Origin: Balanoglossus misakiensis
Taxonomy: Eukaryota > Hemichordata
Length of the DNA stretch: 64,000 nt
NCBI GenBank assembly: GCA_040954595.2
Contig: CM082577.2
Location: 9,176,001-9,240,000 of the forward strand
Direction: 5' to 3'
Shown one piece after another: positions 24,274-43,141 of this stretch; position 1 is the stretch's first letter, and each line of letters starts with the position of its first letter. A model generated the notes under the pieces. That model saw only the letters and a list, made by a program, of their open reading frames with translations. It was not told the DNA's origin and made no database searches. A program made the position numbers and the translations under genes.

Positions 24274-25644
24274 CCGCCATCACCATCATCATCATCATCA
24301 TCATGTAAATGTTAGATCAGAGGTGTAGGGATCTGGTCTCGCCATTTCACATATTCAAAACTACTTGGTGGAATAGTTTTAATCGATTTCATCGGACGCA
24401 AGAATCTCTGGTCAATAACACGTCACCATGTACGATGACGGGTATTAATCATACTGACAGAAAAATCAAAGTAAGTTACACTGTGAAACGCTTGCGGACA
24501 ACATAAAAATATAAATCCAATCCTCACCAATTCTTGTAGAAACGACGTCGACACTCCTCGCTGAGGTGCTCAGCCCACACGGTCTTCAGAGTGCGCTGAC
24601 CTCGTGGTGTGTCGATGTATCCGACTATGCCAATTATCACTAGTGGTGGCGTTTCGATGATGGTCACAGCTTCGACTATCTCCTTCTTGTTCACCTCTGG
24701 AATAATTATTATATGTTGCAGAATGTGTAAATATCAGATCGCCCATGTTATCAACAGAAAAAAAAAGTCGAACACGGTCATTAGCGACCGTCTAATATGC
24801 GCATGTGCATAATTTCATGTGTACAAACATTATATATACGTCCAATCCAAATGTTCTGCCAATTTTGCGTTCGACGCATTCAAATAGTGGACTGCCTTCG
24901 CTTCGACCTACAAGCACTTTTTTACATTTCCAGGTTCAAATGTTAAAAACAACAGCACACTTTTTCCCGAATCTGGGTCTTTTTAATATCGATTCTCCCA
25001 CGGCAAATAAACAATTAACATGTTTGTAATATTTTGGATAAGAACGTTGCTCTTGAAATGCAAAATCAGGTGCAACGTTACAAAACAGGAACTGCCCAGT
25101 TCCGTTTCAAGGCAAATTTAGAAACTGTAACACTTCAATAGCGTGATAAATTGAACTTACTCGACCCCGGCCTGTCCACGTCTCTCACAACGTGCGTCAT
25201 GCCGGCCTTGTAGCCGACGAATGCGGTCAGGTGGCACGGCTTCGACGGGTCGTCTCTGGGGAAAGACTTCAGTTTACCCCTATGCCTCTTGCTCCTCTTG
25301 CGTGGAAGGAATCCCAGAGACCCGTGACGGGGAGCAGAAAACTTACGGTGACTCTGTGTGTGGACAGATTGTCGTTATAAACAGCGGTACCGTCACATTT
25401 GAGAGAGAGAGCGATATCTGAAGAACGCATGGCGTCAACATATTGTGTGCGTGTTTTGGCAATAGTCATTTTAATATTGCCATTTGCGATATAATATGCG
25501 ATTACTGTTCCTGGAAAAAACACAACATCGGCGCATTACTTCATTTATTTTCAGCGGGTCGCATCAATTTCTACGGATGGCCCCATTTAACGTTGGCTTT
25601 TTGGCGATTTTTTTCCGCCATGTCAACGGCAACCTACTCACCAT
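21749..25644 (-). CDS. RPL3: Ribosomal protein uL3 (RPL3), copy B, nine exons, 402 aa
   Basis: Exons in transcript order: ATG 25644-25642, 25353-25161, 24696-24528, 24081-23946, 23545-23359, 23177-22915, 22575-22480, 22281-22162 and 21790-21749 (TAG stop). All introns are GT-AG and the frame closes at 402 residues, close to the 403 of human RPL3. The product is a core 60S protein reaching toward the peptidyl-transferase centre. Diagnostic stretches include [53 protein letters not shown] (its His corresponds to the histidine methylated in human RPL3), [16 protein letters not shown] and KFGHGRFQT. The C-terminus [13 protein letters not shown] differs from copy A. Exon 1 codes only for the start Met, as in copy A. 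A poly(A) signal lies at 21661-21666. The intact frame, splice sites and TOP leader argue against a pseudogene. Confidence 0.95.
23600..23662. repeat. CA/CAC-rich low-complexity tract in RPL3-B intron 4
   Basis: Repeated cacaac, ccacac and cagcac units lie inside the intron between exons 4 and 5. No snoRNA is found in this intron, unlike copy A. Confidence 0.6.
24202..24304. repeat. (TCA)n microsatellite in RPL3-B intron 3
   Basis: About 34 TCA triplets with two interruptions. Read in the reverse frame it makes a false poly-Met ORF. Confidence 0.95.
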
Positions 25645-25669
25645 ATTTCTCAGTCGGGGGGGAAAAGAG
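25645..25669 (-). promoter_or_regulatory. TOP-type 5' leader of RPL3 copy B
   Basis: Read on the minus strand, CTCTTTTCCCCCCCGACTG precedes the ATG by about 25 nt. A cap-site C followed by pyrimidines is the 5' TOP motif that places ribosomal protein mRNAs under mTOR/LARP1 translational control. The exact start site is inferred. Confidence 0.65.
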
Positions 25670-26098
25670 CGTGTTAGCATAGGTGCGGGGGTGACCTCGA
25701 TTATCCCGTGGTTAAAGTAAAACAGGGGTTATCTTCGGAACGACCTTTAGGTCGAATCGAAACGTTAAATATTACCTCTACATGTATTTATTTCTGTATG
25801 GGGGTTACAATGAAAAAAAATGCCCCATCAAAAATAATTCTTATTTGTTTCATAATTGTCTTGCTTTTTTCAAAATTTACGAGTTACAGGAACCAGTGAA
25901 AGGAAGGTTACTGTATTTTCTATATTGAATGAAAACTACACCATACTGAAATAAACGCCACATAGCTCAGTATCACAACCTGCATGTGTTCTTTATTTTT
26001 ACAATTTTATTCGCTTCAGCATCTATTAATATGGAGAGTAGGAGTCTGCGGTAGCACATCCCTAGTTGGTCATTTACTTTTATTATCTCAGAAAAAAA

Positions 26099-27351
26099 TC
26101 ACCATGGACGCGAATATCCGAATAGCTCATAGTCTAAATCATACACTTGGTAAACCTTTTCTTTAAGCTCAGATGATATATTTCCGTAAAGGTCCTTCAC
26201 TTTATCATGAGTTTTGCCTTGCGGGTGTTCACTGGCAGGGAAGCTCACCAAATCGGCAACTTTGGCCAATTTTAGGACAGACCCCGCGTCATCCATCAGT
26301 GTTTCGTATTTTCCGATGAAATCGAAATGGATGTGACATGGATTGCACAAAAGGTGATACTGTCTCCAATGTTGATTTAGCGGTTTTCTCTCTACTGTTC
26401 TTGGGTCGACTACATGCCGAAGAAATTCCTCGAATCGTACGTCTGTCCCGTCGTTATTGTTTGCCGAACTGTCGTTTCTGTATCGCCTGACTATTTCTTT
26501 TCCGTATCGACGAAAGGGGACATTGCTGCGGAATTTACTGAGAAAGGCAGACAGTAATCTTTCCATGGGTTCCCGGACAAAGAAGAATTTGAAGTAGTCG
26601 CGCAGGCGCACTTGTATTTCCTCGGCAGAGTACGAATCCAGTCTGCGAATGTAATTGTCGTGGTGTACATGCCGCATCTCCGCCATCGTTTTGTTGGTCT
26701 CGTTTCGCAGAATTGCGAGTACCCGTTTCCAGTTGGAACACGCTACTTTGGGCACTGAACAGAAGAGGATCTTGTGCTTGTCTTCGACATAAAATTGTCC
26801 GATGTTCTTCTTGGTGAATTTCTTTGGGAAGAGTTCACAGATTTGCCGGACGTGTTCTTGTCGCTGCCGTTGTACGTCTCGCTGAAAATGAATATCATAT
26901 ACATTATCAATTTCTTGTGAAATTCGTAAAAATTAAATCTTTCTCGATTTATTTTTCTTGTCATTGAAATCCAGGCCTTGGCATGGTAAATCGAGTGTGG
27001 TTGTGAGCCGCATCAAATGTGAATTATCGTTCACACGAGCGGAGCCACACGAGGCGATGGGTGTGATGCGGCTCACAACCACACGTGTTGGATATACACG
27101 CCCATCCTAACCAAGAGGTGATATCGGGCCGGGGCGAAAACCACAATACTTTGTTGTGTACTTACACGACTTAATGAGCCAGTTCTCTTTACGGTTATTC
27201 GTAAGTTGGGTAGGGAAACGTTGGAAAGCTCCCCGAAGCGGTAAGAAAATATGAACCACGCGCCCATGAAGACCAGACCAGCTGCAAACATGACACGTGC
27301 AGTCCTTTTCAGATCAGAAGGGCCTTCGTGACCGCGGAACGGACTGGTCAT
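26099..27351 (-). CDS. Type II Golgi carbohydrate sulfotransferase (CHST8-14/HNK-1ST-like), copy 1, 322 aa
   Basis: Exon 1 is 27351-27166 and exon 2 is 26881-26099; the phase-0 intron has donor CGT|GTAAGT and acceptor TTTTCAG. Residues 19-37 (RVMFAAGLVFMGAWFIFSYRF) form a signal-anchor after a short basic N-terminus. The catalytic part has the 5'-phosphosulfate-binding loop CSVPKVACSNWKR at 103-115 and the 3'-phosphate site FVREPMERLLSAF at 163-175, typical of Sulfotransfer_2 enzymes that move sulfate from PAPS to GalNAc or GlcA in glycans. The C-terminus is GYSRPW. Substrate cannot be read from sequence. ATG 27351 lies just after a good acceptor (TTTCAG|CAGGGAA). A likely 5' UTR exon ends near 27870 (ACAG|GTATGT on the minus strand), so the promoter faces copy 2. 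Confidence 0.88.
26995..27084. repeat. Hairpin with perfect 21-bp arms in the sulfotransferase copy 1 intron
   Basis: The arm gtgtggttgtgagccgcatc at 26995 is exactly complementary to the arm ending at 27084. The 48-nt centre has a weaker nested inverted repeat. It sits about 80 bp downstream of the exon 1 donor. It may be a small MITE or a transcribed hairpin. Confidence 0.7.
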
Positions 27352-28034
27352 TTCCCTGCTGAAACCATAATACCGTACAGGAGCGCATATTTGAATTTGA
27401 ATAAACGAATACACTTCTTCAAAACAGCAATGTGCAAAAGCCTTTCAAATTTTAATCAAAAACACTTATTATATATTATGACAAACAATATGAGAGTAAA
27501 TTTGAAAGCAATCGAACTCCTGTGGCTATATTTTTCGCCACTTTCACGAAGACAGTTTCAGAAATATTTTGGAAGAGCCGATGTGATGACGAGCCACTGC
27601 CGAGACAACTGCACCTGTTCTTTGAACAATTCCCGTTGCAAGTCTCTCCTTCATTTGCCTGTGAATGGGGGTCACCAAAATACTTCACCGTAGACAGTGT
27701 ATGGGCGCATGTACTTATTCGATCTACATGTACATGTACAATCATGCTGACGCTATTGTAAATGATTGTTCGTATGTTTTGTTCATAGACAGTAAACAAA
27801 AATGGTCGCTACGGTTATCAGAACTACATGTGCTTGAAAATGACAAGCCTGAAAATACCGTGCAACATACCTGTCAATAAACGTCACCGCGTCGACGTCG
27901 TAACAAGTTGAAAACTGCGGTCAAATGATGCATGGTGTCACGGGAAATCACGTTAGCTGTAATCCCGTTGTTTCTCGCGCGCGCCAGTCCACACAACAAA
28001 GTACGTTCTTCTGATGTTTGCCGATATACTGTCT

Positions 28035-28035
<1 letters not shown>

Positions 28036-28078
<43 letters not shown>

Positions 28079-28147
28079 TTTTCTTGCTTGCTTTGTTTGT
28101 TTGTGTGTTTTGTGTTTGTTTGTTTGTTTGTTTGTTTGTTTGTTTGT
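28036..28147. repeat. (TTTA)n followed by (TTTG)n
   Basis: About 11 TTTA units (28036-28081) are followed by a TTTG tract (28113-28147), inside the region shared by the two divergent sulfotransferase genes. Confidence 0.9.
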
Positions 28148-28221
28148 CATTAAAAAGGGGGAGGGCTGTCCTGGCATGCTCGCCCAATTAATAATAATAC
28201 CTTCCGGTGACTTTTGCATTC

Positions 28222-28253
28222 GCATATTAATATGCAAACATGCGCTGACGTCA
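28222..28253. promoter_or_regulatory. Palindrome GCATATTAATATGC and CRE TGACGTCA in the sulfotransferase promoter
   Basis: A 14-bp perfect palindrome (28222-28235) overlaps an octamer-like ATGCAAAC. It is followed by a consensus CRE at 28246-28253, 56 bp before the copy 2 ATG. The position between two divergent genes suggests shared control. Factor binding is inference. Confidence 0.4.
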
Positions 28254-28308
28254 CGGAATGTGAACGAGGGAATTGGTAACACCTCACAACAGTCGCTGTT
28301 CACTTGAA

Positions 28309-30258
28309 ATGGACTTAAAAAGGAAGCGCTTAATGTTTGCGGCCTGTCTAGCCGCCGTGTGCCTGTGGTTTATATATGCGTCGATTTACACTCGACAACC
28401 TACCAAAGTCACCGTACCCAGCTTACATTTAGCTTCGAAGAGAATTGGCTCAGTAAGTCGTGTAAGTGTACTGTCAATTTAGAATCCATGTGTATAATCA
28501 GGGTTTTTTTCTGTGTATAGGACAGAAATTTGTCCATGGCAAATGTCGACTGTTCTCAATATATATCAAAGCCAAAAATTGCCGGGAACACTTTGGTCGC
28601 GTATAGCTATTAGTACAAGTGTCATTTTCTAGGTGGAAAAAAAACGCCCAAGCGAGGGTATAAAGAAGATGTCGAAGAGAGAATGATAATAATTATCAAT
28701 GGGTATTGCAGACATTTCAACAATACAAATGACTGCACATCGCCGTAAAATTCCTTCAAATGCTTTGCTAAATCATCTCTAGTTTGGTTGGTTGGCCATT
28801 GGCTATGATGATGATTTCTCGGCAATGAATTTCACCGTCGGGGAAAAATACTTCAAAATTGCTACACACTCAGGTATCGTCACGTTTCACATTCTGATTG
28901 TAAATTATTGCCACGCCTGTATTATGCCTGCTTTTTTGATTGATTTTTTTATTTGAATAGATCAGAATAAGTTGTCGGCTGCGCCATTCAATTCGAACGT
29001 GTTGTTTCAAGAACTATACTAGTAGTTCAAAAGCATTATCTAACTATCTGTAACACACGGTTATTAGTATGGTCAATATTCTGTGATATTTATCTGACTT
29101 AGAAAACGCACTGCATTATCGTACAATTAACGCCTGGATTTTATCAACTAAGTCACATTACATAGACTTGAATTCATCTGAAAATCCGGCAATTTTCACA
29201 TGAATTTTATATACAATGATCGCCTAAATTTACAAGAATTGGCAAGTCGAATTCGGCTTTACATTAGACGTGCATTCTTTACATCGACAAGGTGATGACC
29301 ATCTTTTATAGTAAGACACAATACATGCATTTCTTCATACTTGTTGATATGGACCGTTCAATCTGTAGGATAATTTTAATACCGTACGACAAAATTAAAA
29401 ACAGGCGTTCACGTATTATTCCATTTTCAGCAAGACACACAGAAGCAGCGACAAGAACACGTCCGGCAAATCTGCGAACGTTTCCCGAAGAAATTCACCG
29501 AGAACAACATCGGACAATTTTATGTGGAAGACAAGCACAAGATCCTCTTCTGCTCTGTTCCTAAAACGGCATGTTCCACTTGGAAACGAGCACTCACAAC
29601 TCTGACAAGCGAAACCAACAGAACGAAGGCTGACACGCGGCGTGCGCACCACGGGATTTTCATTCGTCGACTGGATTCGTACTCTGCCGAGGAAATACAA
29701 GTGCGCCTGCGCGACTACTTCAAATTCTTTTTTGTCCGAGAACCCATGGAAAGATTACTGTCTGCCTTTCTCGGTAAATTCCGCAACGCCGGCAATACCT
29801 ACTTTCCCCGTCGGTACGGTAAAGAAATCATAAGACGGCACCGAAACGACAGTTCGGCGAGCTACAAGAACGACGGGACGGACGTACAGTTCGAGGAATA
29901 TCTTCGGTATCTAGTCGACCCGAGAACAGTAGAGAGAAAACCGCTAAATCCACATTGGAGACAATATCACCTTTTGTGCAATCCATGTCACATCCATTTC
30001 GATTTCATCGGGAAATACGAAACATTGATGGATGACGCGGAATCCATCCTGAAATTGGCCAAAGTTGCCGATTTGGTGAGCTTGCCTACCAGTGAACACC
30101 CGCAAGGCAAAACGCATGATAAAGTGAAAGACCTTTACGGAAACATATCATCTGAGCTTAAAGAAAAGGTTTACCAAATGTATGAATTAGACTATAAGCT
30201 ATTCGGATATTCGCGTCCGGGTCATATTTTATCTGGGACACAAACACATTCTGGTTGA
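28309..30258 (+). CDS. Type II Golgi carbohydrate sulfotransferase, copy 2, 326 aa
   Basis: Exon 1 is 28309-28461 and exon 2 is 29431-30258, with the same phase-0 intron position and the same donor sequence (agtcgt|gtaagt) as copy 1. Residues 8-27 (LMFAACLAAVCLWFIYASIY) form the signal-anchor. PAPS-binding motifs are CSVPKTACSTWKR at 92-104 and FVREPMERLLSAF at 152-164. The two catalytic domains are very similar, including the shared tail DLYGNISSELKEKVYQ, so the pair arose by a local inverted duplication. The C-terminus is longer (GYSRPGHILSGTQTHSG) because the copy 1 stop position is read through. ATG 28309 is chosen because it follows a short leader and starts the basic-plus-anchor N-terminus; an in-frame non-ATG start further up is unlikely. 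Confidence 0.88.
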
Positions 30259-30940
30259 GAGACTAGCGATGCGTTTTCCAATGGACGGAAGTACTAGTAC
30301 ACTTTCCATTTTCATGGACTTTCATTTCCTGAGTGCCTGATGGTCTAGTACCATAACGCGAAGATTTTGAAAGGGCAGTATGTACATTGATTCAACTTTC
30401 GACGATTATTTCACTTTTCCGGTCTGAGTTCTTGTTCTACTCGCTAAATTATTCAGCTTGTCAACAAAGTAAAATTGTGTGTGTATATACGTGTGAAGTG
30501 CTGTTGACAATGGATTCACGTCCGAACTTGACATACATATACATGTACACATCATCAGGCGCCCGTCAAGCATGCCATCACCTGGTATAATGTATTAATT
30601 ACTGCCACTTGGGGGCGCTGATTCATTTGCGCATGGCAACTCCTGGTTTGCTTAGATCTGTCAAGGAAAGTACACTGGAGAGGGGGGGGGGCTTTTGAAA
30701 AATTAAAACCTACACTACCAGTACATATCCCCCACTTGTTCATGGTAAGTTTTTTATCACTTCCTATGGGTTACATTCGCTCCCACTTTCAAACTGAATA
30801 TTCCAATGCCACAGCTAGTATCAGGGTCGAGTGAATTTTGTCAAATGAAGACGTTATTAGCCACACATGATAGTGAGTACTAGTTCCACCCATCCCTCCC
30901 ACTCACAAACAAACACCAACAAAAATATTACAGGTTCCTC
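30259..30940. other. Spacer between sulfotransferase copy 2 and RPL3 copy A
   Basis: No exon is seen. A G-run lies at about 30681. Copy 2 (plus) and RPL3-A (minus) converge here. Confidence 0.4.
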
Positions 30941-30995
30941 ATTTTTTTATTTATTTGATACATGACAAGAGCAGTCCAGCATTTGTTGTAAACAA

Positions 30996-35069
<4,074 letters not shown>

Positions 35070-35093
35070 GTTGAACCGATGGAGGGGAAAAGG
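35070..35093 (-). promoter_or_regulatory. TOP-type 5' leader of RPL3 copy A
   Basis: The minus strand reads CCTTTTCCCCTCCATCGG shortly before AACATG|GTAGGT. A start site near 35093 would give a leader of about 24 nt beginning with C and a pyrimidine run. Confidence 0.65.
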
Positions 35094-35382
35094 ACAGATA
35101 GGATCGAAAGCGAGGCCACGAGACCTCTCTTACCTCGATCGCGGTATAGAAACATATGTTTATGCTAAAACTTTTAAAACCATTATGCAAAGATGGTTGT
35201 TCTAACAATATATCCATCTAAACTATAAATATTGATTTTCAAACATATTTTGTTTCTTTGCCCCTTACTTTATTTGTTCTCAAAAGCAAATGTCAGACGC
35301 TTCGACAGAGGTGCGCCCGATCGCCATCTTGCTGACCTTACTGCACGTAGTGTACTGGGATTTTCTTTCCATCAAGATCAAA
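35094..35382. promoter_or_regulatory. Bidirectional promoter region RPL3-A / NDUFB10
   Basis: The inferred RPL3-A start (about 35093) and the NDUFB10 ATG (35383) are less than 300 bp apart and divergent. No TATA box is obvious. Shared control is inferred from spacing alone. Confidence 0.5.
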
Positions 35383-37024
35383 ATGCCTGAACTGGTTGAT
35401 AATATCGTCAAGGCGTTCACTTATACTGTGGACAGACCAGTAACATGGTTTAGAGGTGAGAAAATGCTATTTAATTGGGGCATATTTCGCTTTTATTTTG
35501 ATTTCGTGCCCGAAGCTGCGTGTTGCCCTGGTCTGGAACTTCTCCAGACTCCAGTCCGGGTCATAACCCCAGCTGCCCAGACCTACAGCTGCGTGATTTA
35601 CGCTCTAAAGCATTTTGTAGAAAGGTGTCTTCGCGATAGGAGCACGGAAAATGTTATTTTGTGATGTATCACTATTTTTTCACGCCCGTCTATCAGTCTA
35701 AAACTAACGAGATTGTCTTCAAAATACCAGTATTATGAACTTGTCGGACGTGAAAAGCGCCCTCATCATGACGAGCCATGAAATGATACAAACCTTGACA
35801 GTAGAAGGACCGCCCACTCCTGTGAAAAAGTTTATATCAGTAAATAACTCAAGTTTTCTTTGTTAACTTTGCATATTTCTAACCAGAAAAAATCGAAGCA
35901 CAGCAGAACAAAAACCAGTATTACTATTACCATAGACGGTATCGCCGCGTCCCTACTGTGGACCAATGTGATGTGAATGATGTGTTGTGTCTCTATGAAG
36001 CTGACATGCAATGGAAAAGAGACAGGTAAGATGAACTTTGATGTTTTCTGATGATAGATGAAAGTTCTTTCCCATTACAATGAATCAACTGTGTATTTAA
36101 TTTTTATTATCACGTTTTAGTGGGAAATGTCTCGGTAATTGACAGAAGGAATTGTCTTTGAAATTTTGAAATAAAAATGCGAATACAAAAATGTAACGGG
36201 GGTGTATCGTTACGTTTTGAAAATTGTGATATCATTTTGAACTGTTTACTTTGCATTCTAAAAACTATCCATCAAACCGTAGCAACAGTGCATGGTTCGC
36301 TGTTCTTAACATGACCTTTGTGATATTTCTTTTAGACAAGTAGACCAAGAAATTACAAAGATCCTGAGGAAGCGCTTGGATGACTGCTGGGCCCGTGAAC
36401 AGGAATCTGCAGCACAGAATTGCAAAGGAGTGGCAGAACTGTACGATAGAGAAGCCGACCATTACGCCACGAAATGCAAGTAGATTTATCATCCATTCTG
36501 ACTGAATTTGATGTGACCGTGGAAGGAGTGAAAATCTTAAATATGTTCACTTCTTTTAATTTGCAGTTTTCCATTTAAAGTAGCGGTGATTTTGTAAAAT
36601 TTGTTAAATTCACTGTGTGGGGTCTGATAGCTGCTTTTCTGCTATCAAATAATGGTTAAAAAATGTAAGCTATACAAAACCATTTCTTTGTCCACCTGAA
36701 AGAGTCTAAGTCATACAACTGGATATAATGCATGCGATCAAATGTTGTATTTGCAGAGAGGCAGTATGGTATCCTAAAAACTATGTGGTGTGTATATTTT
36801 GAAGACACTGACCCCTGTAGCTTTGTTGATGGTTTGTGGTAAAAGTTTTTTGGTTTCTCACAGACCAAACTAAGTAAAGTTTCCCGCCTGTTTTTGACTC
36901 CTCAGATGGTGAGCTTGGTGCATTTGGATCGGCCAGGAGATGCCTAATGAAACAGAAACATCGCATGATAGAAGAGAGGAGGAGGGCCCAAGATGCCAAG
37001 AAAAATCCCAGTGATGACGACTGA
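35383..37024 (+). CDS. NDUFB10: Complex I subunit NDUFB10 (PDSW), four exons, 156 aa
   Basis: Exons are 35383-35455, 35887-36025, 36336-36475 and 36906-37024. The product is an accessory subunit of the mitochondrial NADH dehydrogenase membrane arm, on the intermembrane-space side. Family marks are [22 protein letters not shown], the CX6C pair in [20 protein letters not shown], the CX11C pair in [13 protein letters not shown], and [20 protein letters not shown]. The cysteine pairs match the disulfide-forming cysteines of the human protein. Intron 3 must use a GC donor (AAAT|GCAAGT): this restores the conserved Tyr of the YGELG motif, whereas the neighbouring GT gives a stop. ATG 35383 fits the short N-terminus of insect orthologues; ATG 35290 would add 31 residues. 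AATAAA is at 37296-37301. Confidence 0.93.
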
Positions 37025-37295
37025 AGTACTTCGGATAAACGCTAGTTTTTTTTGCACAACTGAAATACTGTTTCGTTGAAGTTTGACTTTCCCCCAGGAA
37101 GCATTGTAGGCTTTCTTGTAAAATGTACCAATTCGATTTGAAAGTGTGCAACACTGTAGATATGCTAAACAGAGTGTAGAGAGAAATGATTAAATGACCA
37201 GTATATCTAAATGCACTGTTAAATGTTCAAGCAAGCAGGCAATTGAAATTTGGCGTGTGTGAGAGCTGTTCTTTTCGTGTTTGGAGAGTTGGTTT

Positions 37296-37301
37296 AATAA
37301 A
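37296..37301 (+). terminator. Poly(A) signal of NDUFB10
   Basis: AATAAA lies about 270 bp after the stop. The gene converges with TEKT4, whose poly(A) signal is about 650 bp further on. Confidence 0.6.
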
Positions 37302-37951
37302 TAATGAGTTCAAAATTGATGGTTGTTTATCGTGTTTGATCTTTTATCCTCATGGCCCTGCTTTTCAATCAGTGTGCCCTCAAACTTAGTCAATATGACG
37401 CAAACTCACTAATGACTAATGACATAACATTAGCAATCCATGTAACAGGTATAGGGCTGATGCAAAAGAAAGTTTCTTTTAGAAATTCCAAAATAGACTC
37501 AAGGTTAAACCCAGACTTCATGTTAGACAGCATGGACACTGGGAGCTTTCAATGACACTTTATTAGTAAGCCACAATCTTGGGCAGGCATGATGCTTTGT
37601 TGGTACTGTGTGAGACGCTGTCTCAAGGCCGGCTATTGGATGCCATTGTTGCAAAAGTAAACATGCAGTGATGTGAAGTTGTGGTTTTTTTTTGCTAGAT
37701 GTGTGGAGCATAGGAAAAAAAACATGAGTCTGGATTCTAGACTACTTTGCAACACACAGAGGGCAGCACACTTTGGCATCATCGCACTTCCTCACTAGTC
37801 ACTTTATACATGGCCATGTCTCATTACCTGTGGTTGGTTGACACACAGCTTCACCATACCATTTGTACCAATCAAAGTGCAGCCTGAAGGTCTGGCGAGC
37901 AAGATTCAGTGTGAATCGACACTCAAACTCGGATTTTTAACACAACATTTT

Positions 37952-37957
37952 TTTATT
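37952..37957 (-). terminator. Poly(A) signal of TEKT4
   Basis: AATAAA on the minus strand implies a 3' UTR of about 820 nt after the TAA at 38761-38759. Confidence 0.5.
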
Positions 37958-38758
37958 TAAATTCATACATAGCATTCCACACTCAAATGTTGATGAATAT
38001 TGAAAAGGGGAAAAAAAAACTTAAAAGCATACATGATGGACGGTTGGTTGGTTTCAGACTGTTATGGCGTCTGAGCTATAGTACATAACGATTGCTTGTT
38101 CTCACTTCTCAGTTGTGCACGGTGAGAGAAAGTTTGAGCAGACTGGTGCAAACTGTGAAACCTGGACACTCCCCCCAGGGGGAAGATTGTTTCCTTATTT
38201 ATTTCAGCCCAGAGGAAATGCGACAGGTTTGTAGAAAGAGTGATAGAGCTTTGTGGTGCATATAAAATTGAGAAAATCTCATATTTCGATTTTTTTTCAC
38301 TGCACTCAATGTAAATAGTATCCCAAGATTTAAATAAAAAGGCCCTGTCAGTCAATAGACACACATATTTTACTCCAACCCACCCACCCATCCCTTTGAA
38401 ACTAAACTATCACTATCACTGGTATCTAACCAATGGAAGGTCTATAAACTGCTGAGTACATACATATATGCAGCAAACCACTTTTTTTTTATTCAGAAAT
38501 GCACTCACAATAAGATATAAGTCTGGCAGTTGCGTATTTAAAGGCAAATACACAAACAGATCCCGTGCTATCGTCTACTACTGAGTCGTGATCAAAGTAT
38601 AATACAAATATTTCCTTCTGTCATAATCGGGTGCTAAAATAACACTGACCTATGCGATATTTTTTGTTCATTTTCTTTTTTTCTGCACCTGTTTTTGTTT
38701 ATCAGGCATTTCATGCAATGTCAATAGTTCTTTGGTAGTATCCTTTCTCTGGCTTTTT

Positions 38759-42089
<3,331 letters not shown>

Positions 42090-43135
42090 GTTTTCCTCCT
42101 GTGTAATGTATGGGGAATCTGAGAGAAAAACATAAAATCAAGAACCCACGTCAAAATGCAAGATACGGTCCACATTCGATTTCAAACGGTTGTATCATCT
42201 TCTGAAATCATTACTGAGATATCGAAGGCATAAAAAGACACCAAATTTCAATGAAAATTTCGCAAATAATTCGTACAAACCTGATAATATAGCTGTCTGG
42301 CACTGGATCACTGACTATGGTAAGTGGTGCAGTGTGTTGTGTTCCTAGGGCACCCTAGCGATACGCACGGAACGTTTTGTTTGCAGTCGTCAGGGTGATG
42401 ACGTTCTTTTGTTCTCCATTTAAACGTCACGCGGTTGAAACATTTTGATTGGCTGGTGGAGCAACGCCTGGCGACGACAAGCGCCACCTCGTGGTGGGTT
42501 GAAGGGAAAAACAAAAGACCCAAGCAGACGAAAAGTTAAAGTGCAACAACCTATAAAAAAAACTCTAGTGAACAAGCAAACCAGCGTAAACAAATACTAG
42601 TATGACCGAATGAGTACGAATATACGTTACAGAACGCATTTACTCTCCGAAAGTCGCCAATTCTTAAACTTAACAAATTTATTTAGCTTTTTACCAAGTA
42701 TCTCACAGCCTACTATTTGGTTCATTCTAATAATATGAATAGTAGAGTAGAGTCCATTTGTGAATGACGCGTCAATGAACATTAAAAATGAAGTGTATTA
42801 TTGTGAAGGCTGGAAGTGTTTATCAAAACAGCACAAACTTTGGTCAGCAGCAGTCATTGCTAAAATTGAATTTTATCCTTCATTCCCTGAGTATCTATCT
42901 CTTCACATTTTTAAAGTGGCCACATTATCTTGCTCTGATCGATCACTGACATCAATTTTTTTCATAGTTTGACTAATTTGTCCAACAAGATCAATCAAAA
43001 CCCTGTCTTTTATATATGAAAGTTGAGAAAACAGCGCCCTCTATGCATTTTACACACTTCGGGTCTGGACACTCAATCTAGACCGCAACTCTTAACATAA
43101 GCACACCACAGAAAGATCAAGGTTTAAAAACTAAA

Positions 43136-43141
43136 TTTATT
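43136..43141 (-). terminator. Candidate poly(A) signal of the cupin oxygenase gene
   Basis: AATAAA on the minus strand would give a 3' UTR of about 1.3 kb ending roughly 1 kb upstream of TEKT4. Other signals may be used. Confidence 0.35.

Noticed and set aside
15475-24304. ATC/TCA arrays considered as CRISPR-like repeats
   Set aside because: They are simple trinucleotide microsatellites without spacers in a eukaryotic genome.
36476-36485. GT donor two bases after the chosen GC donor in NDUFB10
   Set aside because: It gives an in-frame stop or loses the conserved YGELG motif when joined to the only good acceptor.
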